From NCBI RefSeq assembly GCF_024807845.1, contig NZ_JANUEQ010000004.1:455165-519164 (forward strand): a stretch of DNA of 64,000 bases, written 5' to 3'. Shown here one piece after another: positions 1 through 9,418 of this stretch (positions are counted from its first letter, which is position 1; each line of letters starts with the position of its first letter). The notes under the pieces were generated by a model, which was not told where the DNA came from, searched no databases, and worked only from the letters and a program-made list of their open reading frames with translations. This stretch comes from Klebsiella sp. BIGb0407. Its GTDB lineage: Bacteria; Pseudomonadota; Gammaproteobacteria; Enterobacterales; Enterobacteriaceae. Both the position numbers and the translations under genes were made by a program.

Positions 1-1056
1 TCCTAATAACCCCTGCGTTTTAAGTGAGTAACGATTAAGTTCAATACTCAGAGTAGCATCAGAAACGTTATTCATCCCTAAACGACTGGCAAATACATCA
101 ATAAGCATATCCGGCACTTTAGCCTGACGATTAGGATCGGTCAGTAAAGTGTGAACTATCGGCCCAAGGCAGGCTACAGCCTTAAGACGTGGTGATTCAA
201 GGTAAGCTAAACGCACCGCGACATTGGCACCAAAGCGGAAGCCAAATGCAGCCACCCGGGTATGATCTATCCAAGGGATATTTGGCAGCGCTTTCAGCAC
301 TTGCTGGTGCAAATAACTGGAATCTTGCGTCAGTTTCCATTTTGAGGAAAAGCCGACAGACGGCATATCGAGGGTGAGCATCGCAATACCAAGAGGTGCC
401 AGATACTCAGCAAACAGGTTGTAGTAATCACTCTGTAAGTTTTCCAGCCCGCCACACATCAGCACCGTCGGGAAAGGACCACTGCCTTGCTGTGGTATAT
501 GCAGGAACCCGGTTACCGTTCCGCCACCCTCAACAGGGAATGACAGTTCGCGTAGCCCGCCTGACAGGCGTGGAGCGGCTTCTTCATAGGCCCGGTTAGC
601 CAGAACCTGGGCTTGTTCAGCCAGGACATCCCCTTTGATATGAGGATAAGCGGCAATGCTGTAAAGGTTAGCGGCCTTAAGCCAGTATTGACCGATTTTC
701 TCTTCATCTTGTTCATTGCAGGCTCTTTGCTGCCAGAGCATCGCCTGTTTGGACCATTCAAAAATCCAGTTACCGCCCCGATAACCGATAACCGTATCCA
801 GTAATTCTTCATTTGTACGTTCAGATTGAGTACAGGCGATACGCGCCTGTACATCCAGGATGTCACGAGGATCCACCCCACGCCAAATCCATAACAAGCG
901 ATTAATCATGCGATACCAGTGAGGAACGGTATCGCCATCCAGTGCAGAATGGACAGCAGAGGTGGTGTTCGAGTGGGCCCTACGCACCAGCGTTGAAGTT
1001 TCCGGATGTTTAAAACGGGGCTTGAATAAGGTTTCACTAAGGTTGGCTTGCGACAT
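1..1056 (-). CDS. frsA: FrsA, esterase / fermentation-respiration switch protein (3' end outside window)
   Basis: The reading frame opens at ATG 1056 and runs off the left edge without a stop, giving 352 codons. E. coli FrsA has 414 residues, so about 60 C-terminal residues are missing from view. The translation follows E. coli FrsA closely from its first residues ([20 protein letters not shown]) through the alpha/beta-hydrolase region with the [18 protein letters not shown] stretch. FrsA is a cytosolic alpha/beta-hydrolase-fold protein first reported to bind unphosphorylated EIIA-Glc; its physiological reaction is debated. In E. coli it lies directly downstream of gpt. Here a 4-kb insertion separates the two, so frsA must have its own promoter or depend on the inserted DNA. 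Confidence 0.95.
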   Translation of the reverse strand, partial: MSQANLSETLFKPRFKHPETSTLVRRAHSNTTSAVHSALDGDTVPHWYRMINRLLWIWRGVDPRDILDVQARIACTQSERTNEELLDTVIGYRGGNWIFEWSKQAMLWQQRACNEQDEEKIGQYWLKAANLYSIAAYPHIKGDVLAEQAQVLANRAYEEAAPRLSGGLRELSFPVEGGGTVTGFLHIPQQGSGPFPTVLMCGGLENLQSDYYNLFAEYLAPLGIAMLTLDMPSVGFSSKWKLTQDSSYLHQQVLKALPNIPWIDHTRVAAFGFRFGANVAVRLAYLESPRLKAVACLGPIVHTLLTDPNRQAKVPDMLIDVFASRLGMNNVSDATLSIELNRYSLKTQGLLG

Positions 1057-1426
1057 CTGCTGCTCTGCCTCTGCAAATGAAAGAAATTACAGTTATTGTA
1101 CTCTGATAACGACCAAATAGCATAAAGGTCGCGGAAGATTCCTGGCGAGAAAAAGCCAGAGATGGTTTCCAGGGGGGAGTGATAACCGTTTTTTCGCTCC
1201 GCACGGAGGGCTGTTCTTCCTGAAGGGTTATGACACTATTCGATATAAAGGTCGTTAACAGAACCCACGGTTCCGTGACACCCAATAGATTTCGCCTCTT
1301 TTTAACGTATGATCGCATAGTTAGCGTCATTACTGATAACCTAATCCGAAAGAAATATTTGCCGCAGGAGTATAATGTAGGGACTTGTGAGAATAAAAAA
1401 ACAGCATGTCATGAGGGAGTAAAAAA
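1057..1426. other. Intergenic DNA, frsA promoter side; no gene seen
   Basis: This stretch carries no convincing gene; the open frames here lack ribosome-binding sites and resemble nothing known. It should hold the frsA promoter (minus strand) and the promoter of the plus-strand orphan gene that starts at 1427. A clear ribosome-binding site, GGGAG, lies 7 bases before ATG 1427. Base composition becomes AT-rich towards that gene. Confidence 0.4.
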
Positions 1427-2026
1427 ATGGGTTATGATTTAAGTCCCACTTGGGAGCCTGGCGCTGGCTCTATATATACATGGTTCGGTATGGATAAGTA
1501 TGGCAAGTTGAGCATTTTTATTAATAATTGTTGGGGTGAATTGCCTCAATGCCTGTTGGAAACGGAAGAGATTAACGTATTATCGAGGGACTTGGCTGAT
1601 TTTCTAAATGAAGAGTCCGCTATTTATACTTCTATTCCTATGGATAAAAATGGCGATTATATTATTGATATGATACCTGCATGGATAGGCCCGAAAACAA
1701 TAAAAAAGACCATAAAACATCAAAATGAGATTTATAAGTATAAAAAAACAAACAGCGATTCAAACTACTCTATAAATAAAGGGTTATTTATTTACCAGGC
1801 AGTGGAGGGTAATGCTCCCGGTGACGATTACCCTGTAGGCTATGATGGTGAAACAGAAATGGGTGACTACTATCGCTATATGTTACCCACTATTTATGGG
1901 CAAGTAGAAGATTTCCCTGAAGAGCTAAGGAAATGTGTCGCGGTATCTGATAGTTTAGATTTTACTCAAGACAGGTTGATCCCCAACGAAAGTATTAATA
2001 GTCACTTCAGGAAAATGTATAAGTGA
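1427..2026 (+). CDS. Uncharacterised AT-rich orphan protein, 199 aa
   Basis: I do not recognise this protein. It has 199 residues, no signal peptide and no obvious membrane segment. It is rich in Tyr, Asn, Asp and Ile, with aromatic-rich motifs such as WEPGAGSIYTWFG near the start and PGDDYPVGYDGETEMGDYYRYML near residues 133-155. The start at 1427 is supported by GGGAG 7 bases upstream. The gene is much richer in A+T than frsA or gpt, which suggests horizontal acquisition. A frame of about 45 codons opens with GTG overlapping its stop and ends in a basic tail (KPVKSRRKK) near 2158; it may be a degraded gene end. Acidic orphan proteins of this kind are often immunity proteins next to toxin remnants, but no toxin is visible, so that idea is only an inference. 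Confidence 0.6.
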   Translation: MGYDLSPTWEPGAGSIYTWFGMDKYGKLSIFINNCWGELPQCLLETEEINVLSRDLADFLNEESAIYTSIPMDKNGDYIIDMIPAWIGPKTIKKTIKHQNEIYKYKKTNSDSNYSINKGLFIYQAVEGNAPGDDYPVGYDGETEMGDYYRYMLPTIYGQVEDFPEELRKCVAVSDSLDFTQDRLIPNESINSHFRKMYK

Positions 2027-2204
2027 CAAAACTGAAGAGCCGTTTTTCATACCTGTTCTCTTCAGGTAAAAAGGTTTCCCTATCGCTAACAGCATTCGAT
2101 GCCGAGTGTGTCACGATAACAGAGCCTGTTAAACCAGTAAAATCAAGACGAAAGAAATAAGATTAATATTTTAGATCATAGACTTAATTACGGTGATATT
2201 TAGC

Positions 2205-2543
2205 ATGACAAAAAATGAAATTTATCTTGATATACTGAGTTCATCCCTACCTTATTTACGTAACATTGCCACTCATAGTTTATTCAGGAGAATAAGGGAT
2301 CGTTCTGTATACTATGAGACGCAGTTGATTCATTCATTTTACCGTCTTCTGGCTCATGATGATATTGATGATGGTGATATTCATTTTTTGAATTACCATT
2401 GCAAAGATTATTTTTATAATTCCAATAAAAATATCAGCATTCTTTATGATAGTAATATCAAAAATATTTCAAAGCTTTTTTCTATTGTTCCCGAGAATTT
2501 AAGATCTCAGCTGATCTGGAATGGTCCTGGCACTAATAACTGA
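2205..2543 (+). CDS. Small AT-rich orphan protein, possible immunity-like protein
   Basis: This gene encodes 112 residues from ATG 2205; a GTG 12 bases upstream is an alternative start, and GGTGA upstream favours the ATG. The sequence has a YLRNIATHSLFRRIRDRSVYYE segment in two halves (about residues 17-38), and ends LIWNGPGTNN. From memory, enterobacterial orphan proteins of about 110 residues with the same layout (an N-terminal 'PYIRNI', a central 'HD..FLN', a terminal 'WNGP') occur beside Rhs-type and other polymorphic toxin loci; this is recall, not a search result. No membrane segment or signal peptide is seen. Composition is AT-rich like the preceding gene, so both probably arrived together. 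The function is unknown. Confidence 0.55.
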   Translation: MTKNEIYLDILSSSLPYLRNIATHSLFRRIRDRSVYYETQLIHSFYRLLAHDDIDDGDIHFLNYHCKDYFYNSNKNISILYDSNIKNISKLFSIVPENLRSQLIWNGPGTNN

Positions 2544-2668
2544 ATGGATGATAAATAATAATTTTGATATTTCAGATAAAATAGAAAATGACACCCTTGA
2601 TTACTCTCAGGTTAATTCCCAGTCTGCTCTCGCAACAGACCGGGATAAAATCTGTAACCTGTATGCGG

Positions 2669-3445
2669 TTATTTCGACACGTCCGCACCGAAATATTCAT
2701 TGGAAATCCGCTGATAGGTGCCGTCGGTTTTAATCTCAGCGATAGCCGAGTTAATCGCCTGACGTAATTCCGGATTTCCTTTACGAATCAGCACCGCTTC
2801 CTGTTCAGCATCGCCTCTTTCAGCGACAATTTTTACCGGAGCATCGGGCTTATGTTTCTTAAAGTCGAGGAATGACAGGTTACTATTGATAGTCGCATCC
2901 GCCCGTCCCTGCGACACCAAGGCAATTGACTGGTCAAAGCCGTCCGTGCCGACCACTTCCGCCCCGTTTTCACGTGCCACTTGCGCATAGTTACTGGTCA
3001 GCGTATGTGCCGATTTTTTGCCTTTCAGATCAGTAAAATTATGAATGTCGCTATTTTTTTCATTCACAATCAGCACTGCTTTCAGTGTGATATAAGGCTC
3101 GGAGAAGTCATATTTGGCCTGACGCTCAGGCGTAATTGAAACCTGGTTAATCACCGCATCGTAGCGATTAGCATCCAGGCCCGCCACCAGTCCGTCCCAT
3201 TTCCCTTCGACAAACTCCGCTTTGACTCCAAGGCGTTTTGCGATTTCCTGTGCAATCTCAACGTCAAATCCCACCAAGTCGCCAGCCGTATTATGGTAAG
3301 TAAAAGGAGGAAACGTCCCTTCGGTACCGACTTTAAATACCCCTGCTGTTTTTATTTTGGCTAAATCATCTTCAGCCCAGGCGGCATGTGCAACGCTTAA
3401 TTGAATCGCCGTCGCCAGTAATGCGGTCATTAATACTTTCATCAT
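2669..3445 (-). CDS. Periplasmic polar amino-acid (cystine-type) ABC binding protein
   Basis: This 258-residue protein has a Sec signal peptide (residues 1 to about 24, ending AWA before EDDL). A full bacterial SBP type-3 domain follows, with the typical opening GTEGTFPPFTYHNTAGDLVGFDVEIA and the later SITPERQAKYDFSEPY motif. Such proteins capture a polar amino acid in the periplasm and deliver it to an ABC permease. The overall pattern is closest to the FliY/TcyJ cystine-binding group, but specificity cannot be read from sequence. It is the last gene of a minus-strand operon, permease then ATPase then binding protein, 32 bases downstream of the ATPase gene. E. coli has no such gene between frsA and gpt. 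Confidence 0.88.
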   Translation of the reverse strand: MMKVLMTALLATAIQLSVAHAAWAEDDLAKIKTAGVFKVGTEGTFPPFTYHNTAGDLVGFDVEIAQEIAKRLGVKAEFVEGKWDGLVAGLDANRYDAVINQVSITPERQAKYDFSEPYITLKAVLIVNEKNSDIHNFTDLKGKKSAHTLTSNYAQVARENGAEVVGTDGFDQSIALVSQGRADATINSNLSFLDFKKHKPDAPVKIVAERGDAEQEAVLIRKGNPELRQAINSAIAEIKTDGTYQRISNEYFGADVSK

Positions 3446-3477
3446 TAACTCCTGATAAGAATTGCTCTGTTATTTTT

Positions 3478-4254
3478 TTAAATTTCCCAGGAATCCGGGA
3501 ATGTTTCTGTCAGCGTGGAAATAAATAGCTGCGTGCGCGTTTTCTTCGCCCGGGTAAAAATCTCTTTTGCGCTTCCGCTCTCAACAATATGACCCGCCTC
3601 AAGGAATACCACCTGACTGGCGATATTGGCCGCCAGACGCAAGTCATGAGTTGCCATTAGCATGGTGGTACCTTCCTGTGCTAACTGGCGTAAAACGGAG
3701 ACCACTTCCAGCGACAGTTCGGGATCCAGCGCAGAAGTAGGTTCATCGCAGAGCAATACCTTCGGTGAGGGAGCCATTGCCCGGGCGATAGCAACCCGTT
3801 GCTGCTGCCCGCCCGAGAGCATTGCCGGCCAGGCATTACGCTTGTGCAGCAGACCGACTTTAATCAGTAGCTCTTCTGCCCGCGCCTTTGCGCGCGCAAC
3901 GGGCCACTTCTGCACTACAATCAATCCTTGAGTAATATTGTCCAGTACCGATAAGTGCGGGAATAACTGGAAATTCTGAAAAACCATGCCGGTTTGCTGG
4001 CAAATGCGACGAATATCTTTTCTTTTTGGCAACGCGTCAGGTAAAAAAGATATTTCCTCACTACCGATGGTTAAGCTCCCTGCCTGTGGAATTTCCAGTA
4101 AATTAATGCAACGTAATAATGTACTTTTACCGCTTCCGGATGGACCAATAAGCGCAGTTACGCTCCCTTCAACAAGGTTCAGAGAAATATCATGTAAGAC
4201 TTTCTGATTAGCGAAACTTTTTTCAAGACCGAACACTGTTATCATGATATTCAT
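3478..4254 (-). CDS. Amino-acid ABC importer ATPase
   Basis: This cytoplasmic ATPase drives the amino-acid importer encoded around it. In the 258-residue protein, Walker A GPSGSGKST lies at 37-45, the signature LSGGQQQR starts at 146, Walker B and the D-loop LLCDEPTSALD lie at 167-177, and the H-loop ATHD lies at 201-204. Length and motifs fit the HisP/GlnQ/TcyN family. The start could be ATG 4254 or the in-frame ATG 4245; either overlaps the end of the permease gene (ends at 4223), which implies translational coupling. The binding-protein gene follows 32 bases later. The substrate is unproven; cystine or another polar amino acid is likely. Confidence 0.88.
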   Translation of the reverse strand: MNIMITVFGLEKSFANQKVLHDISLNLVEGSVTALIGPSGSGKSTLLRCINLLEIPQAGSLTIGSEEISFLPDALPKRKDIRRICQQTGMVFQNFQLFPHLSVLDNITQGLIVVQKWPVARAKARAEELLIKVGLLHKRNAWPAMLSGGQQQRVAIARAMAPSPKVLLCDEPTSALDPELSLEVVSVLRQLAQEGTTMLMATHDLRLAANIASQVVFLEAGHIVESGSAKEIFTRAKKTRTQLFISTLTETFPDSWEI

Positions 4255-4921
4255 CCTTTACTACGGTATTTCTTTCTAATCTTATTTCCAGTCTGGATTG
4301 TAAATAGGATAAAACAGAACTGATTAATAAATAGAGTAGCGCCGCTTCGGTATATAAAATCAGTGGCTGATAAGTCACCGCGGCAATTCTCTGGGCAGCT
4401 AAAAACATCTCAGGCACGGTAATGACCGAAGCCAGAGAAGTATCTTTTACTAGCGAAATAAACGTATTCGATAGCGGGGGAACGGCAACTCTTGCCGCCT
4501 GCGGCAGAATAATATAACGCAGTGATTGCGCCCAGCTCATCCCGATAGAGTGCGCCGCTTCCCACTGGCCTTTCGCCACCGAGAGCAAGGTTGCACGAAT
4601 GACCTCAGAGGTGAATGCCCCAACGTTAAGACTAAAGCCAATCACCGCCGCCGGGAACGCATCGAGTGTGATACCGACCCCGGGCAGCGCGTAAAAGATC
4701 AGAAACAGCTGGACCAGCAACGGAGTGCCGCGAATAATCCAGACATAGAAGCGCACCACTAATTTTAGTGGCGCAGGCCCGTATAAACGAATTAATGCCA
4801 CAACAAAGCCTATTAACAGGCCAAGCGAAAATGAAATTAACGTTATGGGTATAGTAAAAACCATTCCGGCGTAAAACATCGGCCAGAATGAACTTATTGC
4901 TAATGAAATAAATTCAGGCAC
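4223..4921 (-). CDS. Amino-acid ABC importer permease (HisM/YecS-type)
   Basis: This is the membrane component of the importer: 232 residues with about five hydrophobic segments and the HisMQ-type N-terminal region (WIIRGTPLLVQLFLIFYALP at 61-80). The EAA loop that docks the ATPase starts at residue 121 (EAAHSIGMSWAQ). Only one permease gene is present, so a homodimer is expected, as in the YecS/TcyL systems. It is the first gene of the operon, with about 300 bases to the gpt end. The AT-rich 4922-5140 region upstream probably holds the operon promoter. The C-terminal tail overlaps the ATPase start. Confidence 0.88.
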   Translation of the reverse strand: MPEFISLAISSFWPMFYAGMVFTIPITLISFSLGLLIGFVVALIRLYGPAPLKLVVRFYVWIIRGTPLLVQLFLIFYALPGVGITLDAFPAAVIGFSLNVGAFTSEVIRATLLSVAKGQWEAAHSIGMSWAQSLRYIILPQAARVAVPPLSNTFISLVKDTSLASVITVPEMFLAAQRIAAVTYQPLILYTEAALLYLLISSVLSYLQSRLEIRLERNTVVKDEYHDNSVRS

Positions 4922-5140
4922 AGTTCACCTTTACACGTCATCTTTATTTATTATCGAACTTCTATTAACGTTCGACTTATAAATTCAGCTTATCATGCAC
5001 AGGGGACTATCAGCATATATCAATATTAGAAATCAATAATCGAATTTGTTATTTAAGATGGCGAATCTAAATTTATTTAATTAAAAAATGCATTGATTAT
5101 TTTGTATTATCTTTTGCTGAAATAGATATAAAGCTCCCCC

Positions 5141-5180
5141 ATAAAATAAAACACCCTGTCAGCTTATCGCTCACAGGGTG
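5141..5180 (-). terminator. Rho-independent terminator of gpt
   Basis: An 8-bp perfect stem (CACCCTGT, 5152-5159, with ACAGGGTG, 5173-5180) is followed on the minus strand by the U-rich run TTTTATTTTAT. It lies about 60 bases beyond the gpt stop and insulates the ABC operon. Confidence 0.85.
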
Positions 5181-5237
5181 CTGGTAACTATTCAGGAATC
5201 CGCCAAATGACTTGGGTAGTCTCTTTTATCCTGAAAA

Positions 5238-5699
5238 TTAATCGCGTCCGGCCAATGGCGGAACAAAGACAACGCCCATATCCCAAGGCTGTTCAATCCA
5301 GGTATTCTGCGGGATATCGATAACATAGTCATCGACCAGCGGCTGGCCAGCTGGTTTAGCAAAGATAGTCACAAAATGGGCTTTCGGATACATTTCGCGG
5401 ATAGCAACAGCAGTACCACCGGTATCAACCAAGTCATCAATAACGATAAAGCCTTCACCGTCGCCTTCTGCACGTTTAATCACGGTCAGTTCGCGTTGGT
5501 TATTATGGTCATAGCTTGAAATGCACACGGTATCAACATGACGAATTCCCAGCTCACGGGCCAGAAGTGCGCCAGGCACTAAACCACCACGGCTAACAGC
5601 AATAATGCCTTTCCATTGTTCAGCAGGTAGCAGACGTTGTGCCAGCTTACGGGCGTGAATCTGCAACATGTCCCAAGTGACGACGTATTTTTCGCTCAT
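5238..5699 (-). CDS. gpt: Xanthine-guanine phosphoribosyltransferase
   Basis: Gpt salvages guanine and xanthine (and hypoxanthine weakly) by transferring phosphoribose from PRPP to form GMP or XMP. At 153 residues it is one residue longer than E. coli Gpt and matches it almost throughout. The PRPP-binding loop [13 protein letters not shown] lies at residues 84-96, and the [21 protein letters not shown] segment around 36-56 carries the pyrophosphate-binding SRGG. The enzyme is cytosolic and associates with the inner membrane. As in E. coli it is divergent from pepD, but frsA, its usual downstream neighbour, is displaced by inserted genes. A terminator follows at 5141-5180. Confidence 0.97.
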   Translation of the reverse strand: MSEKYVVTWDMLQIHARKLAQRLLPAEQWKGIIAVSRGGLVPGALLARELGIRHVDTVCISSYDHNNQRELTVIKRAEGDGEGFIVIDDLVDTGGTAVAIREMYPKAHFVTIFAKPAGQPLVDDYVIDIPQNTWIEQPWDMGVVFVPPLAGRD

Positions 5700-5952
5700 G
5701 TGTAGTGCCCCGGCCGCTCAATCACGGCTTAAAGATAGGTAAAGAATTTTTGGTTGCGCGAGATTATAGATAGCTGGCGGCCTAAAAACCAGCGCCACGG
5801 GTTATCTGCAACAGTTTTTTCTGGCATTCAATCCACACAGAACAGAATAAAATGATATTCTCGAACTATCGCGTAAGTACTGCTTACAGTGAAAATCAAC
5901 CGGATAACACCTTTTCCGGTCTGCTAAAAAATTGAATCCTGGGAGAGCCAAC

Positions 5953-7410
5953 GTGTCTGAATTGTCTCAATTATCTCCGCAGCCACTGTGGGATATTTTT
6001 GCCAAAATTTGTTCGATTCCGCATCCTTCTTACCATGAAGAGCAGCTGGCAGAACACATTCTGTCCTGGGCCAAAGAAAAAGGTCTTTATACTGACCGGG
6101 ATGCCGTCGGCAATATCTTGCTGCGTAAACCTGCAACGCCGGGTATGGAAAACCGTAAAACGGTAGTGCTTCAAGCCCACCTGGATATGGTTCCGCAGAA
6201 AAATAACGATACCCTGCATGATTTTACAAAAGACCCTATCCAGCCTTATATCGACGGTGACTGGGTAAAAGCGCGTGGCACCACCCTGGGTGCGGACAAC
6301 GGAATCGGTATGTCTTCCGCACTGGCGGTACTGGCTGATGACAGCGTTGAACACGGCCCGCTGGAAGTGCTGCTCACCATGACCGAAGAAGCCGGGATGG
6401 ATGGCGCATTTGGTTTACAGGCTGGCTGGTTAAAAGCTGACATTATGATCAATACCGACTCAGAAGAAGAAGGTGAGATTTACATGGGCTGCGCCGGGGG
6501 CATTGACTTTATTACTACCCTGCCGGTATCCCGTGAAGCCGTTCCAGCTGATTTTGAAACCTTTAAATTAACCATTAAAGGTCTGAAAGGCGGGCACTCA
6601 GGCTGCGATATTCATGTAGGTCTGGGTAATGCCAACAAACTGCTGGGTCGTTTCTTAGCCGCCCATGCAGCAGCCCTGGATGCGCGTTTAATTGCCCTGA
6701 GCGGCGGTACACTGCGTAATGCTATCCCGCGTGAAGCCTATGCAACTCTGGCCGTACCTAAGGCACAAGCGGCGACGCTGAAAGCCCTGGCAAGCGAGTA
6801 TCTGGCAATATTACAAAATGAACTGTCAGCGGTTGAAAAGAACCTGACGGTTCTGCTGGAGCCAGTCAGTGCAGAGCAGCCTGCCCTGACATCCGCCAGC
6901 CGGGATACCTTTATCCGTCTGTTAAACGCCATGCCTAATGGGGTCATACGGAATTCTGATGCCGTTAAAGGGGTAGTCGAAACTTCCCTGAATCTGGGTA
7001 TTGTGAATTTACATGAAGATAATGCCGAAATTATCTGCCTGATCCGCTCGCTGATTGATTCAGGTAAAGACTATGTCGTTACTATGCTTGAATCACTGGG
7101 TCAGCTGGCTGGCGCTCATGTTGAGGCTAAAAGCAGCTACCCTGGCTGGCAGCCGGATGCAGATTCGCAGGTGATGCATCTGGTGCGTGAAACCTATCAG
7201 AAGCTGTTCAATAAAACTCCGAACATTATGGTGATCCACGCCGGACTGGAATGTGGCTTATTCAAGAAACCTTATCCTGATATGGATATGGTCTCTATTG
7301 GCCCGACCATCACTGGCCCTCACTCGCCTGATGAACGTGTCCATATTGAAAGCGTTGGCCATTACTGGACGCTGCTGACAGCACTACTGAAAGCAATTCC
7401 GGTTAAATAA
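5953..7410 (+). CDS. pepD: Aminoacyl-histidine dipeptidase (peptidase D)
   Basis: PepD hydrolyses dipeptides such as carnosine and other Xaa-His peptides in the cytosol; it is a zinc enzyme of family M20C. The chosen start is GTG 5953, which gives 485 residues and the E. coli N-terminus SELSQLSPQPLWDIFAKICS; GGGAG lies 8 bases upstream. Metal-ligand and catalytic motifs are intact: HLD at 76-78, GADNGIG around D115, EE at 145-146, D169, and the late HSPDERVHIESVGHYW segment. It is divergent from gpt as in E. coli. A strong terminator hairpin follows at 7429-7460. Confidence 0.96.
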   Translation: MSELSQLSPQPLWDIFAKICSIPHPSYHEEQLAEHILSWAKEKGLYTDRDAVGNILLRKPATPGMENRKTVVLQAHLDMVPQKNNDTLHDFTKDPIQPYIDGDWVKARGTTLGADNGIGMSSALAVLADDSVEHGPLEVLLTMTEEAGMDGAFGLQAGWLKADIMINTDSEEEGEIYMGCAGGIDFITTLPVSREAVPADFETFKLTIKGLKGGHSGCDIHVGLGNANKLLGRFLAAHAAALDARLIALSGGTLRNAIPREAYATLAVPKAQAATLKALASEYLAILQNELSAVEKNLTVLLEPVSAEQPALTSASRDTFIRLLNAMPNGVIRNSDAVKGVVETSLNLGIVNLHEDNAEIICLIRSLIDSGKDYVVTMLESLGQLAGAHVEAKSSYPGWQPDADSQVMHLVRETYQKLFNKTPNIMVIHAGLECGLFKKPYPDMDMVSIGPTITGPHSPDERVHIESVGHYWTLLTALLKAIPVK

Positions 7411-7428
7411 CCCGCTTGTAATACCCAA

Positions 7429-7465
7429 AATACTTCTCACGGATTACCGTGGGAGGTATTTCTAT
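7429..7465 (+). terminator. Terminator downstream of pepD
   Basis: A 14-base left arm (7429-7442) pairs with 7447-7460, with two G-T or mismatched positions and a 4-base loop ATTA, followed by TTTCT. It lies 18 bases after the pepD stop. Confidence 0.7.
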
Positions 7466-7504
7466 AATAGAATTGTAAATACTGGCAAAATACCGCCGCC
7501 CTAC

Positions 7505-7654
7505 AATATAACCGTGGTTGCGGTTGCACAGATGGAAGGAATATCCGAAGCTAGCCTCTATAGCTGGCGCAATCAGGCTAAATCAGAGGAAAAATCGTTG
7601 CCAGGAACAGAGAAAACAACAGACCAGTGGTCAGCAGGAGTGGCTTTACCGTAA
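7505..7654 (+). pseudogene. Degenerate IS3-type transposase OrfA fragment
   Basis: The frame from about 7505 to the stop at 7652-7654 reads ...VVAVAQMEGISEASLYSWRNQ, then AKSEEKSLPG and DQWSA. This is the helix-turn-helix start of IS3-family OrfA proteins, which share the pattern 'vA.i.GISEaTLYnWR.qa+.eG' followed by 'p...k...qWs.e.k..vv'. The homology ends at VALP and a stop, so only about 50 codons survive and no second ORF or terminal repeats are visible. It marks an old insertion at the edge of the pepD-dinB accessory islet. Confidence 0.65.
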
Positions 7655-7773
7655 TGTTTGAAAATTCATCATATTGAGAGTGAAAAATTAACTCGTTAAT
7701 TATTTTCAACAAGCCACTTATGGTCATCAGCTCAATCAACACCCACACCGCCGTTAAAACTTTGCAACCGTTC

Positions 7774-9213
7774 TCATTCTTCCATTGAATCCGTACTACA
7801 AAAATTTAATAACCAGGAATTAAGATTTTGGATAACATCTTCCCATACCCCCTCATCCGTTTGCCGAAAAATGATTGCATTTGAGATCCACGGACTTTCA
7901 GTACCTTTCATTCCCCACCTCCAATCTCCAGTTGTATGAGTAAGTACACATGTTGGTACTCCCATCATGGCAGATAAATTTGCCACACTTGAATCAACAG
8001 CAACGACAGCATCCAATTGACTTATACAAGCTGTTGTATCACTAAAATCATGAATACCATGAATATAATTACTGATGTTTTTCGAATTGCAGCCAGATAA
8101 TGTGGTAATCGCAGAATGGTGTAAATTGACAAAATGTATTTTTTCTACCAAGAACGAACATTCAATTATTTTATTTACTACCGTAAGCGGTAAACTGCGT
8201 CGTTCAGCCCAGCAACGTATGACTGCTCCAACTTCATTCCAATATCGTTGTGCGCAATCCCAAAATAAGCCAACTACTTTTTTCCCTTGATGTTTTGCTC
8301 GTAGCTGTCGTGACCATTTGATTGCTGTTTGATGTTGGTTTTCGGGTACCTGTATATAGGGTTGGAATGATATTATTGAAGGCTCTGATCCTTTTGCTTT
8401 TAATAACGGCAGATGTAGTAATGTTGCATGGACATGTGGTGAAAAGCTGTTAACTTGCAGCTGGATCTTATCAGGTAACGGTGAGTGAAATTTTTTTGAA
8501 TCTGGGGTACTAACAACTTCACAGTCAGGTAAAGATGTTTGTATCAGCTCATAGATATAAGAATTACAGGTGAGCATTATTTTTGCTCCTGCTTTTTGCC
8601 AGTCTTTTATACAACTCAACAATAAAAAATTATCACCAAACCCGAGTCCGTGAGTGATCAATACTCGCTTACCATATAAATCAGATTCTCCATCCCATAC
8701 AGGGACACCAGCTGGACTATAACTGAAAGATAAACGTGGCACATCATTACGCATTAACCAATATACAAAACCTCGAGAGTCACTATTTTTTAGCATAGAT
8801 TCTCCCAAAGTAAACCCAATTGATGGCGATAGCGCAGGCTCGCAAGATAGAGACATATTCCAGGCATCACTAAGTAAAGAGGTTGCCTTAATAAGATCTC
8901 CTGCCATCATAGTACTCATTCCTAACATAAACATATAATATATAGGGTTATCTAGTTTGTATGGATGATTTTCCCATGCATCAGCCGACTCTACATACCG
9001 GCCTGATAAATAAAGTGCGTTAGCACGTCGAGTCATTGAAATAATATCACAAGGGTTAATTAAAAGTATTTTCTCTGCCCAGGGAAGAACTTTTTCATCT
9101 TGTTTGAGCATTATTAAACATTCACAAATCTCATTTAAAATACCAATATCACCAGGATGGTGGTGATGTTTATTTAATGCGATAGTTAAGCGTTCTTCTA
9201 GAGTAACAGGCAT
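7774..9213 (-). CDS. TPR-containing GT9-like glycosyltransferase family protein
   Basis: The 479-residue protein has two parts. Residues about 1-150 are helical, TPR-like repeats (LPWAEKILLINPCDIISMTRRANALYLSGRYVESADAW at about 43-80, in pieces). Residues about 165-470 resemble the GT-B fold of heptosyltransferase (GT9)-related TPR proteins: a 'VWDGESDLYGKRVLITHGLGFGDN' opening at 172-195, and a 'DAVVAVDSSVANLSAMMGVP' donor-site segment at 401-420 followed by WRWG and a final FRQTDEGVW. In this family the family-typical 'EQGLGD' is 'HGLGFGD' here. No signal peptide is seen, so it should act in the cytosol. The gene lies 205 bases downstream of the M29-like gene on the same strand, with AGAGGATAGG before its ATG. 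Modifying a peptide or protein made by the neighbours is an inference. AT-rich, probably acquired. Confidence 0.75.
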   Translation of the reverse strand: MPVTLEERLTIALNKHHHHPGDIGILNEICECLIMLKQDEKVLPWAEKILLINPCDIISMTRRANALYLSGRYVESADAWENHPYKLDNPIYYMFMLGMSTMMAGDLIKATSLLSDAWNMSLSCEPALSPSIGFTLGESMLKNSDSRGFVYWLMRNDVPRLSFSYSPAGVPVWDGESDLYGKRVLITHGLGFGDNFLLLSCIKDWQKAGAKIMLTCNSYIYELIQTSLPDCEVVSTPDSKKFHSPLPDKIQLQVNSFSPHVHATLLHLPLLKAKGSEPSIISFQPYIQVPENQHQTAIKWSRQLRAKHQGKKVVGLFWDCAQRYWNEVGAVIRCWAERRSLPLTVVNKIIECSFLVEKIHFVNLHHSAITTLSGCNSKNISNYIHGIHDFSDTTACISQLDAVVAVDSSVANLSAMMGVPTCVLTHTTGDWRWGMKGTESPWISNAIIFRQTDEGVWEDVIQNLNSWLLNFCSTDSMEE

Positions 9214-9418
9214 AATCCTATCCTCTGAATATACAAATTAAAACAAACCATAACATAATATAAAAACATTCAATAAATAGCTAAAGCATTTTAATGCTGC
9301 CAGGATAAGGTTTTAATTTCATCTTTAACTATTTATAATAGTGAAGTTTTATATCATGTTAGGTTTGTATGTACGTACAATAGAGTATGGAGTGTTCAAT
9401 GTCAGTAACTATAAAAAG

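Noticed and set aside
513..881. 122-codon minus-strand frame inside frsA
   Set aside because: It lies in another frame of the intact frsA coding sequence, which is open from 1056 to the edge.
2521..2733. Open frame following the 112-aa orphan gene
   Set aside because: I considered a frameshifted continuation of the orphan protein, but the upstream protein ends with a family-like terminus (LIWNGPGTNN), and this frame runs into the importer gene's 3' end without homology.
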